From: Petrotoga sp. UBA5851
Lineage (GTDB): Bacteria; Thermotogota; Thermotogae; Petrotogales; Petrotogaceae
DNA: 8,202 nucleotides
Reading direction: 5' to 3'
Assembly (NCBI GenBank): GCA_002431635.1
Contig: DJGH01000011.1
Coordinates: forward strand, 4,763 to 12,964
Positions 6,967-8,202 of the stretch are shown here, piece by piece. Position 1 is the stretch's first letter; the number at the start of each line of letters is the position of its first letter. The notes under the pieces were generated by a model that ran no database searches, was not told where the DNA came from, and saw only the letters and a list, made by a program, of their open reading frames with translations. The translations under genes were made by a program, and so were the position numbers.

Positions 6967-7705
6967 GTTTCATCACCTTTTGAAGGATATCTTTTTTAAG
7001 CGTTTCAAGGGAATCAAAGATCGTAGCATGATTGTTTGCAGGTGCTTTAAGCATAAAGACAGGTTTGTTTTTCTGGGAAAAGTATCTTATTTTTTCCTCT
7101 GTCATGCCTTCTTTTCCTGAATCTTTTATCAGAACCGCTTGGATATTGTGATTTTCCAGAATGCTGTCAAACCAGCTTCTGTCAAAAAGAAGATCCGGAT
7201 CAAACTTGTAATTTACACCGAATGAAACAGGCTGGATGCTTCTGCTTATTATAAAGTATCTGTCAGGAGTATCAAAATTTTTCAGGGTTGTTATGAAATT
7301 GTAAGTGCCTTTGTACCCCAAGAGGCTTAGAATCCTTGTATATCCAAGTCCGCATAAAGAAAAAAACATGGTAGATGGCCCGTAAAAAGAGTTTGGATAA
7401 CCAGTTTGTTTTCGTAAATACCGTAGTATTTTATACGGTGCAAGTACGTTCATCTTTTGTTTTATCTGTAAAGCAAAGGGATGGGAAAGATCAATAATAT
7501 AGTCGTAAAAGTATCTTTTTTTCCCGACACACACCCCTACTTTCTTTCCTGCAGAAAAAAAATACGATACCTCTCCGGTTATTTTATTTCCCTCTGAGGG
7601 TATATACCCTTTTTTGATATGTATCGAGTACTCAATGCCATAACTATCCAGAAAGTCTGTAATATTCCGTCCGGAAGATGTTCCGGCTATTACACCAAAC
7701 TTCAT
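6953..7705 (-). CDS. cobK: Precorrin-6A reductase CobK/CbiJ
   Basis: This enzyme reduces the macrocycle double bond of (cobalt-)precorrin-6A with NAD(P)H to give precorrin-6B. The protein is 250 residues, normal for the family. Conserved elements are a glycine-rich GVIAGTSSGRNI near the N-terminus (residues 4-15), IDLSHPFA (71-78, usually D-A-T-H-P-F/Y-A), LRYLRK (94-99, usually I-R-Y-x-R) and LIKDSGKEG (192-200). The family's later Arg-Pro reads Lys-Ala-Pro (220-222), a mild divergence. The start at 7705 is preferred: it makes an ATGA overlap with the cobJ stop, has AGAGG 9 bases upstream and places the nucleotide-binding strand at the N-terminus. A longer in-frame start at 7765 would add 20 unrelated basic residues entirely within cobJ. 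Confidence 0.92.
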   Translation of the reverse strand: MKFGVIAGTSSGRNITDFLDSYGIEYSIHIKKGYIPSEGNKITGEVSYFFSAGKKVGVCVGKKRYFYDYIIDLSHPFALQIKQKMNVLAPYKILRYLRKQTGYPNSFYGPSTMFFSLCGLGYTRILSLLGYKGTYNFITTLKNFDTPDRYFIISRSIQPVSFGVNYKFDPDLLFDRSWFDSILENHNIQAVLIKDSGKEGMTEEKIRYFSQKNKPVFMLKAPANNHATIFDSLETLKKDILQKVMKHEKP

Positions 7706-8202
7706 CTGAAGTAACCTCTGGGAAGTACAACCATTCCGTTTAAGATAACAGTATCTTCGCTGCAAAAAAAGACGGTGCTCATCATGTCAACATCTTCAAT
7801 CCAATCTTCACGTGAGCTGTCGGATATAATTACTTCCTGGTCTTCAAGATAAGCATTCTTTACTACGGCTACTATGAATTTTTTTCTGTGTACTCTGAAG
7901 ATTTCAAGCGCTTCTTTCAACTGCCAGAGACGTTTGGTGCTTCTGGGGTTATAAATTACCATAGCAGCCTGACTTTTGGCAAAGCATTCCAATCTGTTTT
8001 TAATCTGCGGCCAAGGCACCAGCAGATCGCTCAGGCTTATCACGCAATAGTCCAGAGTAAGCGGAGAGCCCAGTATGGCAGCAGCGGAGTTAGCTGCGGT
8101 TATGCCCGGAATCACGATAACCTCTATGCCGGCATTGTCAGCTTTTTCAATTACGAGACAAGCCATTGCATACACTCCCGGATCACCGCTTGAAACAATA
8201 CT
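7702..8202 (-). CDS. cobJ: Precorrin-3B C17-methyltransferase CobJ/CbiH, C-terminal 166 residues (runs off the right edge)
   Basis: This SAM-dependent uroporphyrin-III C/tetrapyrrole methyltransferase family member methylates C-17 and drives ring contraction of (cobalt-)precorrin-3B to precorrin-4. The frame is open to the window edge, and the first visible residues, SIVSSGDPGVYAMA, are the family's conserved loop that contributes to SAM binding. Then come VIPGITAANSAAAILGSPL, the strongly subfamily-specific ISLSDLLVPWPQI and VIYNPRSTKR. The C-terminus NGMVVLPRGYFR is the normal family end, so only the N-terminal part is missing. The DLLxPW and YNPRS motifs separate it from CobI, CobM and CobL methyltransferases. 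A GTG inside GDPGVYAMA (base 8175) is not a start. The stop overlaps the cobK ATG. Any operon promoter or riboswitch would lie further upstream, outside the window. Confidence 0.95.
   Translation of the reverse strand, partial: SIVSSGDPGVYAMACLVIEKADNAGIEVIVIPGITAANSAAAILGSPLTLDYCVISLSDLLVPWPQIKNRLECFAKSQAAMVIYNPRSTKRLWQLKEALEIFRVHRKKFIVAVVKNAYLEDQEVIISDSSREDWIEDVDMMSTVFFCSEDTVILNGMVVLPRGYFR
7715..7719 (-). promoter_or_regulatory. Shine-Dalgarno site for cobK
   Basis: AGAGG lies 9 bases before the ATG at 7705, inside the last codons of cobJ. Together with the ATGA stop-start overlap it decides the cobK start in favour of 7705 over the upstream in-frame ATG at 7765. Confidence 0.55.

Noticed and set aside
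8173..8175. GTG as a start of a short cobJ-like protein
   Set aside because: The frame continues upstream with SIVSSGDPG, part of the conserved CobJ loop, so this codon is an internal Val and the gene is simply cut by the window edge.
7702..8202. Possible cobalamin riboswitch or promoter at the right edge
   Set aside because: The sequence is coding to the last base (conserved CobJ residues up to 8202). No non-coding stretch exists anywhere in the window to hold such an element.

Overview
All 8.2 kb is one tightly packed operon on the minus strand for making and taking up corrinoids (vitamin B12-type cofactors). In transcription order, which runs from high to low coordinates, it reads: cobJ/cbiH (3' part only), cobK/cbiJ, btuC, btuD, btuF, cobB/cbiA, cobQ/cbiP, cbiB, cobD (5' part only). 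Every neighbouring pair overlaps or is separated by 4 bases or fewer. There is therefore no intergenic space for a promoter, terminator or cobalamin riboswitch inside the window. Any such control must lie upstream of cobJ, beyond base 8202. No RNA gene, mobile element, CRISPR array or long repeat was seen, and no stretch over 300 bases lacks a gene.

Layout. At the right edge, cobJ and cobK act in corrin-ring formation (C-17 methylation with ring contraction, then precorrin-6 reduction). Next comes a complete BtuCDF-type ABC importer (permease, ATPase, periplasmic binding protein). The operon then returns to biosynthesis: cobB amidates the a and c side chains, cobQ amidates the remaining peripheral carboxylates to give cobyric acid, cbiB attaches the aminopropanol arm, and cobD makes aminopropanol phosphate for that step. 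Apart from the inserted transporter, gene order follows pathway order. The corrinoid adenosyltransferase and the nucleotide-loop genes (cobU/cobP, cobS, cobT) are not in the window. Cobalt insertion timing cannot be read from these genes alone, so oxygen-dependent and oxygen-independent routes are not distinguished.

Organism. The DNA is moderately AT-rich, with many A/T runs and strong Shine-Dalgarno sites. The binding protein has a cleavable signal peptide without a lipobox cysteine, which points to a Gram-negative-type bacterium with a periplasm. A B12-making anaerobe such as a member of the Deferribacterota would fit, but this is only a loose guess.

The region is mostly conventional. The feature most worth a second look is the binding protein. 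It carries about 117 extra C-terminal residues that resemble degenerate S-layer-homology (SLH) repeats. Secondary points are a 79-base cbiB/cobD overlap, an Arg in place of the usual His in a conserved CobQ motif, and the insertion of an importer into a de novo pathway operon. I found no convincing undescribed system.
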